Positions 7,076 to 13,843 of a stretch of 19,461 bases of DNA are shown in pieces (the stretch's first letter is position 1; each line of letters starts with the position of its first letter). Source of the stretch: CAYWNK01 sp047639615 (GTDB taxonomy: Bacteria > Planctomycetota > UBA1135 > GCA-002686595); the NCBI GenBank assembly GCA_047639615.1, contig JBLIOL010000071.1:1-19461 (forward strand). The letters are read 5' to 3'. The position numbers were made by a program, and so were the translations under genes. Below the pieces are notes generated by a model. The model saw only the letters and a program-made list of their open reading frames with translations, was not told the origin of the DNA and did no database searches.

Positions 7076-8467
7076 CTAGTCCTCGTCGTCCTCGTCCGAT
7101 CCGGCGTAGCCCATGTCGCCGAGGCGCTCTTCCGCTTCAGCGTCGAGCTCGATCGGGACCGCCTTCAAGGCGCTGAGCGTCACCCGTTCCAGGTGCGCAT
7201 CCAGAGCCGCGTTCATGGATCCTAGGCGGGCTTTGTGGAGCGGGTTGCGGGAGAGATCCTTGCTCTCCTCAGGATCCGCTGAGAGGTCGAAGAGATTGGT
7301 GCGCCGGGGATCGAGCCAGCGGATGAGTTTGAAGTCATCGGCCACGACCGTGCGCAGGCCACCGGCGCGGTGCGTCTCACCAAATACATAGTGCGGTCGG
7401 TCCGTACGGCGCTCGCGCAGTAGGGAGAGGCCTACGAAGGGCTGGGGTTGTTCCAGCTGGCACACGTCGAGCACGGTGGGGGCGACGTCCACCAGGCTCA
7501 CCCAACCCTCGGGTGCGGCCGGCTGAGCCGCGGCGAAGCGCGCGTCGGAGCGCGGGTAGCGCACGATCAGCGGCACGTGCAGCACCTCGCGGTAGAGGGT
7601 CTTCGCGTGACCGACGCCGCCGTGCTCGTGGAACTCCTCGCCATGGTCGGCGGTCATGACCACCAGCGTGTTGTCCGTCAGTCCGAGCCTGTCCAAGTGG
7701 GCCAGCAGTTCGCCGATGCCCTGGTCCGTGCGCGCGATTTCGGAGTCGTAGAGCCGGCGCATCTCGTTCCAGTCGCTCTCGTCATAGCGTCGCCACTGGC
7801 GCAGCACCTTGCGGTAGAGCTCACCACTCTGCACCTTGCCGTCGTAGTCGCCGCGGCCGCCCATGGGGTGGCGCTCGTCTTCCACGTAGGCGCAGTGCGG
7901 GTCGAAGTAGTGCAGCCAGAGCATCCAGGGCTGATCTTGCTCTGCGGCCTCGTCGAGGAAACTCATACCGCGGGCGGTCACGCCGTCGGTGGTCACGGCG
8001 GCGTGGCCGAGCACATTGCTCTCATCGAAGCCGTCGAAGCCCTGGCCAAAGCCCCACTCGGAGCCGCAGAAGCTGTGGCTCACGGCGGCGCCGGTCAGGT
8101 AGCCGGCTTCCTGCAGGACCTCGGCCAGGAGCAGGGCCTCGTCGGAGAGGCGCGCCTTCTCGGACTCGATGCCTACTGAGCTGGGGTAGCGCGAGGTCAT
8201 CAGGGCCGCGATGGAGGGCGTGGTCCAGGGCGCGGTGGAGAGTGCCTGCCCATAGCGCACGCCGCTAGCGGCGAGCGCGTCCAGGTTGGGGCTGGTGGGG
8301 CGCTCGTTTCCGTAGGCACCCAGGTGATCCGCACGCAGGGTGTCGACCACGATCAGGAGCACGTTGGGTCGCGCCGGGTCTGCGCCCGTGGTGTCAGCGT
8401 CATTGCTGCAGGCGCTGAAGGCTAAGCAGGCCAGAGTGCAGGCGGCGAGGGAGAGAGGCTTGTTCAC
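7076..8467 (-). CDS. Sulfatase-fold lipoprotein with Thr at the nucleophile position
   Basis: The 463-residue alkaline-phosphatase-superfamily protein starts with a lipoprotein-type signal ending LAFSAC (Cys20), so it is probably membrane-anchored and exported. Metal-site marks are PNVLLIVVDTLRADHLG (34-50), VVMTADHGEEFHEHGG (269-284) and GHAKTLYREVLHVPLIV (286-302). The sulfatase signature C/S-x-P-S-R reads T82-T-P-S-I86. A formylglycine precursor is therefore absent and the Arg is lost. A Thr nucleophile is known in LtaS-type and phosphoethanolamine transferases of the same superfamily, so phospho-group transfer or hydrolysis is as likely as sulfate-ester hydrolysis. The tail is strongly acidic (GSDEDDED). 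The start is GTG at 8467, nine bases after the stop of the arylsulfotransferase-like gene. It is the last gene of the minus-strand operon, ending two bases before the shared terminator. Confidence 0.88.
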   Translation of the reverse strand: MNKPLSLAACTLACLAFSACSNDADTTGADPARPNVLLIVVDTLRADHLGAYGNERPTSPNLDALAASGVRYGQALSTAPWTTPSIAALMTSRYPSSVGIESEKARLSDEALLLAEVLQEAGYLTGAAVSHSFCGSEWGFGQGFDGFDESNVLGHAAVTTDGVTARGMSFLDEAAEQDQPWMLWLHYFDPHCAYVEDERHPMGGRGDYDGKVQSGELYRKVLRQWRRYDESDWNEMRRLYDSEIARTDQGIGELLAHLDRLGLTDNTLVVMTADHGEEFHEHGGVGHAKTLYREVLHVPLIVRYPRSDARFAAAQPAAPEGWVSLVDVAPTVLDVCQLEQPQPFVGLSLLRERRTDRPHYVFGETHRAGGLRTVVADDFKLIRWLDPRRTNLFDLSADPEESKDLSRNPLHKARLGSMNAALDAHLERVTLSALKAVPIELDAEAEERLGDMGYAGSDEDDED

Positions 8468-8476
8468 GGTTGCAGT

Positions 8477-9751
8477 CTAACGCTTGAGCCAAGTCAGGCG
8501 CTCTGGGGCGATGCGCTCCACTTCAAATAGGACCGCTACCAGATCGTCCTTCTCACCGGCGCGGTGGGGCGAGCGGAAGGCCCAGGCCACCTTGCCGGTG
8601 GGGGTGATTTCTACGGCGTTGCCGGCGCAGGATTCCGTGACCAGGGTGTTGCCGCCCGGAAGGCGGCTGGCGGTGCCACAGAACACGGAGAAGAAGCTCT
8701 CGGCCGGGTCGCCGCGGTAGGCCCAGATTTCCGTGCCGTCCGTGGGGTCGAGCTCGAGCACCTGGGAGTAGCCCCCATGCCCCATGTTGTCGAACACGAG
8801 CAGGTTGCCCTCGGCCGTCAGGGTCGGGTCGTGGGGGGCTAACCAAGCGCCTTCGCGATACCAGACCACGCGGCTCTGCTCCAGGTCGACCACCACCATG
8901 GCGTTGAGTTCGCGCAGGCAGACCAGCACGTTGCCGGCGGCGAAGGCTGGGTGCTTAGTCACATGCTTGCCGTCGAGCACATGGATCGAATTGGCGTGCA
9001 GGATGTCGAGGGCGGAGAGTCCTTGGGCGTCTAGGCGTTGGACCTTGTCTGGATTGCGCCCGAGTTTCGCGGCGGCGGCGAACCAGCGTGAGTTGCGCAG
9101 GGCGGTGACCAGGGAGACGCGCTTCAGTAATTTGCCCTCGGGCGAGAGCACGCTGATCGCATCATCCACGCTGGGCAGCTTCGGATTCAGCTGGCTGATG
9201 AGCTTGAGCTCGCGCGTCAGTGTCAGGATGCGTCCGTCCTCGAGCACCTTCAGGTCGTGGTGCGCGCGCCCCGGGAAGACCCATTGCAAGTTGGAGTCGC
9301 GGTCGAGTTTGATCAGTGCCAGCCCGCCGTGGATGGCGAGCAGGGAGCCGCCCGGCAGCATGCGTACCCGGCGCCAGCCGATCTGGCTCTGATGCTCCAT
9401 GGGCGGCGCGCCCAACAGGTCCTCGTAGGGGATCGACCAGCGGTGCAGGCGCTTGCCGTCCAGGTCCATGAGGAAGGCCTCGGGGCCGTGGCCGGAGCTG
9501 TAAAGATTGAGGCCGGGCTGGCTTTGCTCTGGGTCGTGGAATACGACGCCGGTAGCGCCCGCGGCGGGCTCGTAGCCGTCGGAGTAACCCAGGGCGGAGA
9601 GCTCGTGCTGGCGCTGTTCGAGCTCGGGCATCTCGCGCGCCGCGAACCAGAATCCGGGCTGCTGCGCCAGGCGCTCCTCGAGCGTAGCGGGCGGATCCTC
9701 GGCGCAGGCCGCGAGGGCCAGGGCGAGCAGTAGGGGGAGGCGCAGTTTCAT
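8477..9751 (-). CDS. Arylsulfotransferase-like beta-propeller lipoprotein
   Basis: The 424-residue protein has a short lipoprotein signal with lipobox LAAC (Cys16). The body reads as repeated beta-propeller blades in the style of ASST/PQQ-like proteins: GPEAFLMDLDGKRLHRW (89-105), HHDLKVLEDGRILTLTRE (164-181), HANSIHVLDG (252-261), WLAPHDPTLTAEGNLLVFDN (303-322) and ASRLPGGNTLVTES (361-374). Bacterial ASST enzymes move sulfate between phenols using a propeller with active-site His and Arg residues. Several conserved-looking His are present here (165, 252, 257, 307), but I cannot say which is catalytic. The gene is flanked by a GT-C enzyme upstream (36-base gap) and the sulfatase-fold lipoprotein downstream (9-base gap), which suggests action on an exported glycan or lipid. 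Sulfate transfer is inferred from family only. Confidence 0.8.
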   Translation of the reverse strand: MKLRLPLLLALALAACAEDPPATLEERLAQQPGFWFAAREMPELEQRQHELSALGYSDGYEPAAGATGVVFHDPEQSQPGLNLYSSGHGPEAFLMDLDGKRLHRWSIPYEDLLGAPPMEHQSQIGWRRVRMLPGGSLLAIHGGLALIKLDRDSNLQWVFPGRAHHDLKVLEDGRILTLTRELKLISQLNPKLPSVDDAISVLSPEGKLLKRVSLVTALRNSRWFAAAAKLGRNPDKVQRLDAQGLSALDILHANSIHVLDGKHVTKHPAFAAGNVLVCLRELNAMVVVDLEQSRVVWYREGAWLAPHDPTLTAEGNLLVFDNMGHGGYSQVLELDPTDGTEIWAYRGDPAESFFSVFCGTASRLPGGNTLVTESCAGNAVEITPTGKVAWAFRSPHRAGEKDDLVAVLFEVERIAPERLTWLKR

Positions 9752-9787
9752 ACGAGGAGTGGTGCTAGCTGCCGGCAGCCTACTCGG

Positions 9788-11398
9788 CTACAGCTGAATC
9801 GGCGCCGGGAAGCTGAAGGCCAGACGCAGGTTCTCCAGCAGAGAATGGCTGTTGTGGATCTTGCGCTCAAGGATCTCGATGCTGGCGCGGTTGGCTTGCA
9901 TCCAGGCGGGGGCGCGGCCCTCCTCGATGGCGCGCGTGTAGAGACCGGGAGCCGGCCCCTGGCCGTCGATTTGGAGCTGGATCATGTCCCGTGAGAGGGG
10001 GCCGAGAGCGGGCTTGTGTCCACGCCGTAGTTCCGGCGTTTGCACCCGGGAGAGGATCGCGTCGGTCAGGCCGTAGGCGTGTACGCTGCCCACGTCATAG
10101 CGGGCGTAAAGGGAGTGGCACCAGATCAGGTCGGTCCACTCCACGTAGCCCTTTTCTTCGAGCACGGCCGCGTGTGCGCGAAGCTGTTCCCTGCTCGGCC
10201 ACTGGCCATCGGGCTCGACCCGGTGGCGGAAGAAGGATGGGTCCGTGAGCACCGTCTCCGAGGGCAGCTGGGTCATGTGCTCCGTGCGACTGATGGGGTG
10301 CTCGGAGAGGGTTCTCGGGTAGCGACTCGCGAACAGGCCGGCCAGCAGCAGGGTGAGTCCGGCGGTGGTGGCCGGGCGCGCAAGCCAGGTGTTCTCTACA
10401 AGCAGGCCTTCGAGCAAGCCGCCCAAGCTGCACACGGCCAGGGTCAGGGGGAACGCCAGGTAGTAGTAGTGCATGCCCGAGCCGCCGCTGGTGACGACGA
10501 AGGCGCCTACGCTGCTGGCTAGCAGCAACATGCCGGCCCGCGGGGCGAGGCGCAGGCTGCCGGTGGTGCGCAGCAGGACTGCCAGGGCCACCACGCCGCC
10601 GGCGCCCAAGAGCTGCACAAGTCCATAGGGCGCGACGGCTTCTTCCAGGTAGCGCAGGCCCGCGTCAAGATTGCTACCCGCCTCAAGCTGTGTGCCGGTC
10701 TTCAGGTAGTAGGTATTGGGTAGTAGGTCCGCGTAGTAGATCACGCGGAAGCTCAGCCAAGCGCCATTGAAGAGCACGGCTAGCCCGACCAGCAGTCGCG
10801 GCAATCGACCGCTCGAGATCCAGAGCAGGATGCCGGTGAGCACTAGAGGCAGGGCGAGCTCCGGTCTGGCTAGGGGACTGAGCGCCACTAGCAAAATCGC
10901 GAGTCGTGAGCCGGGCTGCACTAGCAGCAGCGCGTAGGCCGCGGCCATCACGTGGATCAGGGGGCCTTCGTTCCCGGCGCTGAAAAAGGAGGCCACCGAG
11001 TAATTGGCGGCCAGGTAGATCAGCGGCAGGTTGATCGCTGGCAGGTGCGGCTCACAACACAGTTCGCGGTTGACGCGCACGAGGAGCCACCAGAAGAGCA
11101 CGAAGCAGGCGGAGCCCAGCAGCAGGATGAGCAGCGGGTAGCCAAAGCCCACCAAGCGCAAGCCGATCAGTAGCAAGCAATGCAGGGGGCTCGAAAAGCC
11201 CTCCACGTACTCGCCCGCGTTGAACACCAGACCTGCCTTGAGGAACAGCAGGTTGTCTACGTAGCGGAAGTAGACGTAGGAGTCGTCGAAGATCCAGCGG
11301 TAGCGCAGGACCAGGGCCAAGCCTAGTGCCAGGCATAGCCACTCACTGAGAGTAGGCCGCGGGAAGGGCTTGCGCGTGCTTTGCGGATCGGTGGACAT
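9788..11398 (-). CDS. GT-C family integral membrane glycosyltransferase (AftB/ArnT-like)
   Basis: Read from ATG 11398 this is a 536-residue protein with many hydrophobic helices across residues 20-370, then a soluble C-terminal domain. The first outer loop carries WIFDDSYVYFRYVDNL (35-50), with the Asp-Asp pair typical of GT-C enzymes, and then FNAGEYVEGFSSPLH. This pattern (DD, RY, N, FN.GE.VEG) is known from AftB-like arabinofuranosyltransferases and related bacterial proteins. Such enzymes take sugar from a polyprenyl-phosphate donor on the outer face of the membrane. Donor and acceptor are unknown; the GT2 enzyme at 3973-4923 is a candidate donor source. A GTG at 11446, seven bases after the upstream stop, would add 16 Arg-rich residues (IRYGGSWLRATGRQR). 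I prefer the ATG, but it sits only five bases from a strong hairpin. Confidence 0.85.
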   Translation of the reverse strand: MSTDPQSTRKPFPRPTLSEWLCLALGLALVLRYRWIFDDSYVYFRYVDNLLFLKAGLVFNAGEYVEGFSSPLHCLLLIGLRLVGFGYPLLILLLGSACFVLFWWLLVRVNRELCCEPHLPAINLPLIYLAANYSVASFFSAGNEGPLIHVMAAAYALLLVQPGSRLAILLVALSPLARPELALPLVLTGILLWISSGRLPRLLVGLAVLFNGAWLSFRVIYYADLLPNTYYLKTGTQLEAGSNLDAGLRYLEEAVAPYGLVQLLGAGGVVALAVLLRTTGSLRLAPRAGMLLLASSVGAFVVTSGGSGMHYYYLAFPLTLAVCSLGGLLEGLLVENTWLARPATTAGLTLLLAGLFASRYPRTLSEHPISRTEHMTQLPSETVLTDPSFFRHRVEPDGQWPSREQLRAHAAVLEEKGYVEWTDLIWCHSLYARYDVGSVHAYGLTDAILSRVQTPELRRGHKPALGPLSRDMIQLQIDGQGPAPGLYTRAIEEGRAPAWMQANRASIEILERKIHNSHSLLENLRLAFSFPAPIQL

Positions 11399-11403
11399 GC
11401 GTT

Positions 11404-11434
11404 GGCGGCCCGTGGCGCGAAGCCACGAGCCGCC
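11404..11434 (-). promoter_or_regulatory. Stable RNA hairpin directly upstream of the GT-C start
   Basis: In the minus-strand transcript this is GGCGGC-U-CGUGGC, a 5-base loop, then GCCACG-G-GCCGCC. That makes a 13-pair stem with a single U-G wobble. On the other strand the same position is a C/A mismatch, so the fold fits an RNA of the transcribed strand. It ends five bases before ATG 11398 and lies 19 bases after the SPFH gene stop. There is no T-run, so it is not a standard terminator. It may limit translation or protect the downstream message. If translation starts at GTG 11446 it would instead be coding. Confidence 0.6.
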
Positions 11435-11453
11435 ATAGCGTATCACTTAGGGG

Positions 11454-12518
11454 TTACTTGTCCCGGCCGACCAAGAGTCGCACCATCTCACCCAGGTCGA
11501 GCACCGTCGGCACGCTGGGATCGTTGGAGTTGAGCACGACCGAATCGATCGTCAGGTTCTCAGCCGCTTGCTGAGCCATGAAGATCGCACCACCGCGCGT
11601 ATTCAGGGCTTGGTTGCGCAGGGTGTTGCGCAGGGCCTCGGCCTTGTCGATGGCAAGATTGCCCTCGGCGATCATGGTTTCGTAGTCGGCCTCAGCCTCG
11701 GCCCGCGTGCGCTTGTTGTACACGTCGGCATCGGCTAGGACCTGGGAGATGGCAACCTTGTTGTCGGACTGCTTGGTCTGCAGTTGCTTGTCCCAGGTGC
11801 CGGTTAGCTCCTTCTCCGCGGCCTCGATCTCCTTCTCCATGGTGCCGGTGATCTGCTCCTGAGCTTCCACTTTCTGCTGGGCCGCGGCCAACAGCTTATT
11901 CTGGTGGGTGAGTTGCTTCTCCTGCAGGCGTGTTTCGTAGCCAGGGGGGAAAACCACTGCGCGCAGGAGTAGTACCACTGGCTCCACGTGCAGGGGAGCC
12001 ATGGCCTCGCGCAAGGCCGGCAAGGTCGCATTGGCTCGTTGCAGTCGCGTTTCTGTGGAGTAGAAATCCTCGGAGCTGAGCTGGGCCAACTCCTCACGCA
12101 GCACGCTCTCCACAGTGGAGATGACGCGATCGCGATAGACGGCCCGCAGGCCCTGGGCGACGATCAGGTGGGCTTCATCCACCTTGATGCGATAGCTCAA
12201 GGTGACGTCTATGCTGGCCGTATTGCCGTCCCTGGTCCGGATCTCAAGGGAGGGGCGCTCCTGGCTCAAGTAGCGAGCGCTCTGGGTGTTAGCGAAAGTC
12301 AAAAAGTGAGTCTTGCGATCCAAGAGGTACCACTTGTGCACACCGGTGACGCCCAGGTGATAGCCGGTCATGTAGTCCTTTTCGACCACGCCGTCGCCCC
12401 ACTGGTTCTGCTTGACGCCGATATATGACGGCGATACGCGCTCCATGGTAAGGGCGAAGACAATGGTGCCTAGGACTACGAGCGCAAAGGCCGCTCCGAG
12501 GAGTTTGGTGATCTTCAT
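11454..12518 (-). CDS. SPFH/band-7 domain membrane protein (second of pair)
   Basis: The 354-residue protein has one N-terminal membrane helix (about 5-24), then a band-7/SPFH domain. Evidence includes IGVKQNQWGDGVVEKDYMTGYHLG (33-56) and IDVTLSYRIKVDEAHLIVAQGLRAVYRDRVISTVESVLRE (about 103-142), followed by the REAMAPLHVEPVVLLLRAV segment. A long charged coiled coil (about 195-300) and a C-terminal globular stretch follow. SPFH proteins oligomerise into membrane scaffolds and often act in pairs, as HflK/HflC do. The gene starts two bases after the stop of another SPFH gene, so the two are probably made together and may form a hetero-oligomer. No FtsH protease or NfeD gene is adjacent. What it organises is unknown; the downstream glycan genes suggest a cell-surface assembly. 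Confidence 0.9.
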   Translation of the reverse strand: MKITKLLGAAFALVVLGTIVFALTMERVSPSYIGVKQNQWGDGVVEKDYMTGYHLGVTGVHKWYLLDRKTHFLTFANTQSARYLSQERPSLEIRTRDGNTASIDVTLSYRIKVDEAHLIVAQGLRAVYRDRVISTVESVLREELAQLSSEDFYSTETRLQRANATLPALREAMAPLHVEPVVLLLRAVVFPPGYETRLQEKQLTHQNKLLAAAQQKVEAQEQITGTMEKEIEAAEKELTGTWDKQLQTKQSDNKVAISQVLADADVYNKRTRAEAEADYETMIAEGNLAIDKAEALRNTLRNQALNTRGGAIFMAQQAAENLTIDSVVLNSNDPSVPTVLDLGEMVRLLVGRDK

Positions 12519-12520
12519 GG

Positions 12521-13699
12521 CTAGTTGTCCTCCGTGGCGGTCTTCTCGTCGATCATCTGGCTTAGGTCACCAGCCGTTTGCTGGTGCTCCAGACGTTTAG
12601 GGGATGGATCTCGGCTATAGGGCACGAAGCTGAAGCGAATCGCCCCGAGTTTCTTGATCAAGGCCTCGCGCACGATGACTTCACCGCGCTCTTCCAGTGC
12701 TTTTGCCCGAGAGGTCAAGCCCTCGGCTTCCTTGGTGTACTTGGCTTCCAGTCCGCGGGCCTCCGCTACGCGTTGGGCAAGGAAACCCTCGCCCTCCAGC
12801 TTGGTCTCAATGGCGAAGGCGTTCGCCTCACCGTTGATTCGGATGGCGGACTGTTCGGACTCCAGTAGGCCCTTGCGTAGGGTACCGATCAGCTCCTGCA
12901 TTTCGATCTCCTTGTCCTTGAGCACGGAAGCCAGGCGACGTCCGCGCTCTTCCACCAATTGCTCTTCTTTGGCCTTGAGGCGCTCGACCTCTTGATCGGC
13001 CTCCTTGCGTTCCTCGATGGCCCGTTCGTACTTCTTATCGAACTTGGGCTTGGGAGTGATCACCTGGGTCACACGCAGGCCGTGTGGGGCGAGCAGGACG
13101 TTCATACGCTCGCGGCTTTTGGCTGAGGCAGTCGTGTACTGCGTCGGGTCGGCCGCTTCCACGGCGGAGTAACGACCGAACTCGTCGCGCAGGATCGAGC
13201 GCGCGTAGGCCTTGATCCAATTGGTCTTGAACCCTTCACCGGCACCGGAGTCTTCCAGCAGCAGGGCGGCATCACCGGGTATCAACTCGAAGAGTATCGT
13301 GAGCTCCTCGAAGTAGAAGTTGGAGCCGTCGTTGGCACGCACTGTCAGACGCGGGGCGTGGTTGTTGTCCACGTAGTACTCCCCCTGCATCTTGAACTCC
13401 TGGCTGGTGCGATCGAACAGGAAGATCTCCTGCACACCCGGCATATAGATCTGGATACCGGGGGTATCGATGACCTCCTTGGTGCCGTTCATGTAGTTGA
13501 CCAGCACGCCCACTTCGGTGTCGGCAATGGTGGAGATGCCCAGGCGGCCGGTTGCGAAGGCAGCCAAGAGAATCAGGAGAAAGCCGACTCCGAGGGAGCC
13601 CAGCCAGGACTTGGGGCTGCCTTTGATGTGGCGGCTGCCGAGATCGTCGTCGGCGGGGGGCCAGGATTCAGGTGTTCCGGGATTGCGGGGTTCGACCAT
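12521..13699 (-). CDS. SPFH/band-7 domain membrane protein (first of pair)
   Basis: From ATG 13699 the protein has 392 residues. A polar, Pro-rich N-terminus is followed by a membrane helix (about 32-52, SWLGSLGVGFLLILLAAFAT). Then comes an SPFH domain beginning ADTEVGVLVNYMNGTKEVIDTPG (60-82). A long coiled coil of Glu, Lys and Arg follows (KYERAIEERKEADQEVERLK onwards), with the typical NGEANAFAIETKLEGEGF region. The frame stays open upstream to 14041, but that part is low-complexity and overlaps the divergent gene at 13844, so I take 13699. It is the first gene of the five-gene minus-strand operon. The two SPFH proteins are clearly different in sequence, like HflK and HflC, rather than a recent duplication. 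Which is the HflK-like partner cannot be decided by eye. Confidence 0.9.
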   Translation of the reverse strand: MVEPRNPGTPESWPPADDDLGSRHIKGSPKSWLGSLGVGFLLILLAAFATGRLGISTIADTEVGVLVNYMNGTKEVIDTPGIQIYMPGVQEIFLFDRTSQEFKMQGEYYVDNNHAPRLTVRANDGSNFYFEELTILFELIPGDAALLLEDSGAGEGFKTNWIKAYARSILRDEFGRYSAVEAADPTQYTTASAKSRERMNVLLAPHGLRVTQVITPKPKFDKKYERAIEERKEADQEVERLKAKEEQLVEERGRRLASVLKDKEIEMQELIGTLRKGLLESEQSAIRINGEANAFAIETKLEGEGFLAQRVAEARGLEAKYTKEAEGLTSRAKALEERGEVIVREALIKKLGAIRFSFVPYSRDPSPKRLEHQQTAGDLSQMIDEKTATEDN

Positions 13700-13843
13700 A
13701 GTGGTGCGAGGGAGCTTGGTTGAGAGCCGTGCCGTCAGGGCAGGGGGGGGAGAGGAGGAGGTAGCTATGCGCAGGGTAGGAGATTCTTCACTCGATTTCG
13801 CCGGTGCTCGCGGGTCTGCGCTTGGGGTAGGCTGCAGACGCCC
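13700..13843. promoter_or_regulatory. Divergent intergenic region, SPFH operon and GT-C gene
   Basis: This 144-base space must hold the promoters of both directions. It contains a purine-rich run (about 13738-13763) and an imperfect inverted repeat, GTCTGC at 13814-13819 and GCAGAC at 13834-13839. The right arm ends four bases before the plus-strand ATG at 13844. I could not define -35/-10 or -24/-12 boxes. Confidence 0.35.

Noticed and set aside
7448..8179. Plus-strand open frame of 243 codons over the sulfatase-fold gene
   Set aside because: Antisense shadow with repetitive Val/Gly/Ala composition and no family marks.
9768..9779. Palindrome GCTGCCGGCAGC between the GT-C and arylsulfotransferase-like genes as a terminator
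   Set aside because: Only 12 bases with no T-run, and the genes look co-transcribed; such palindromes are expected in GC-rich DNA.
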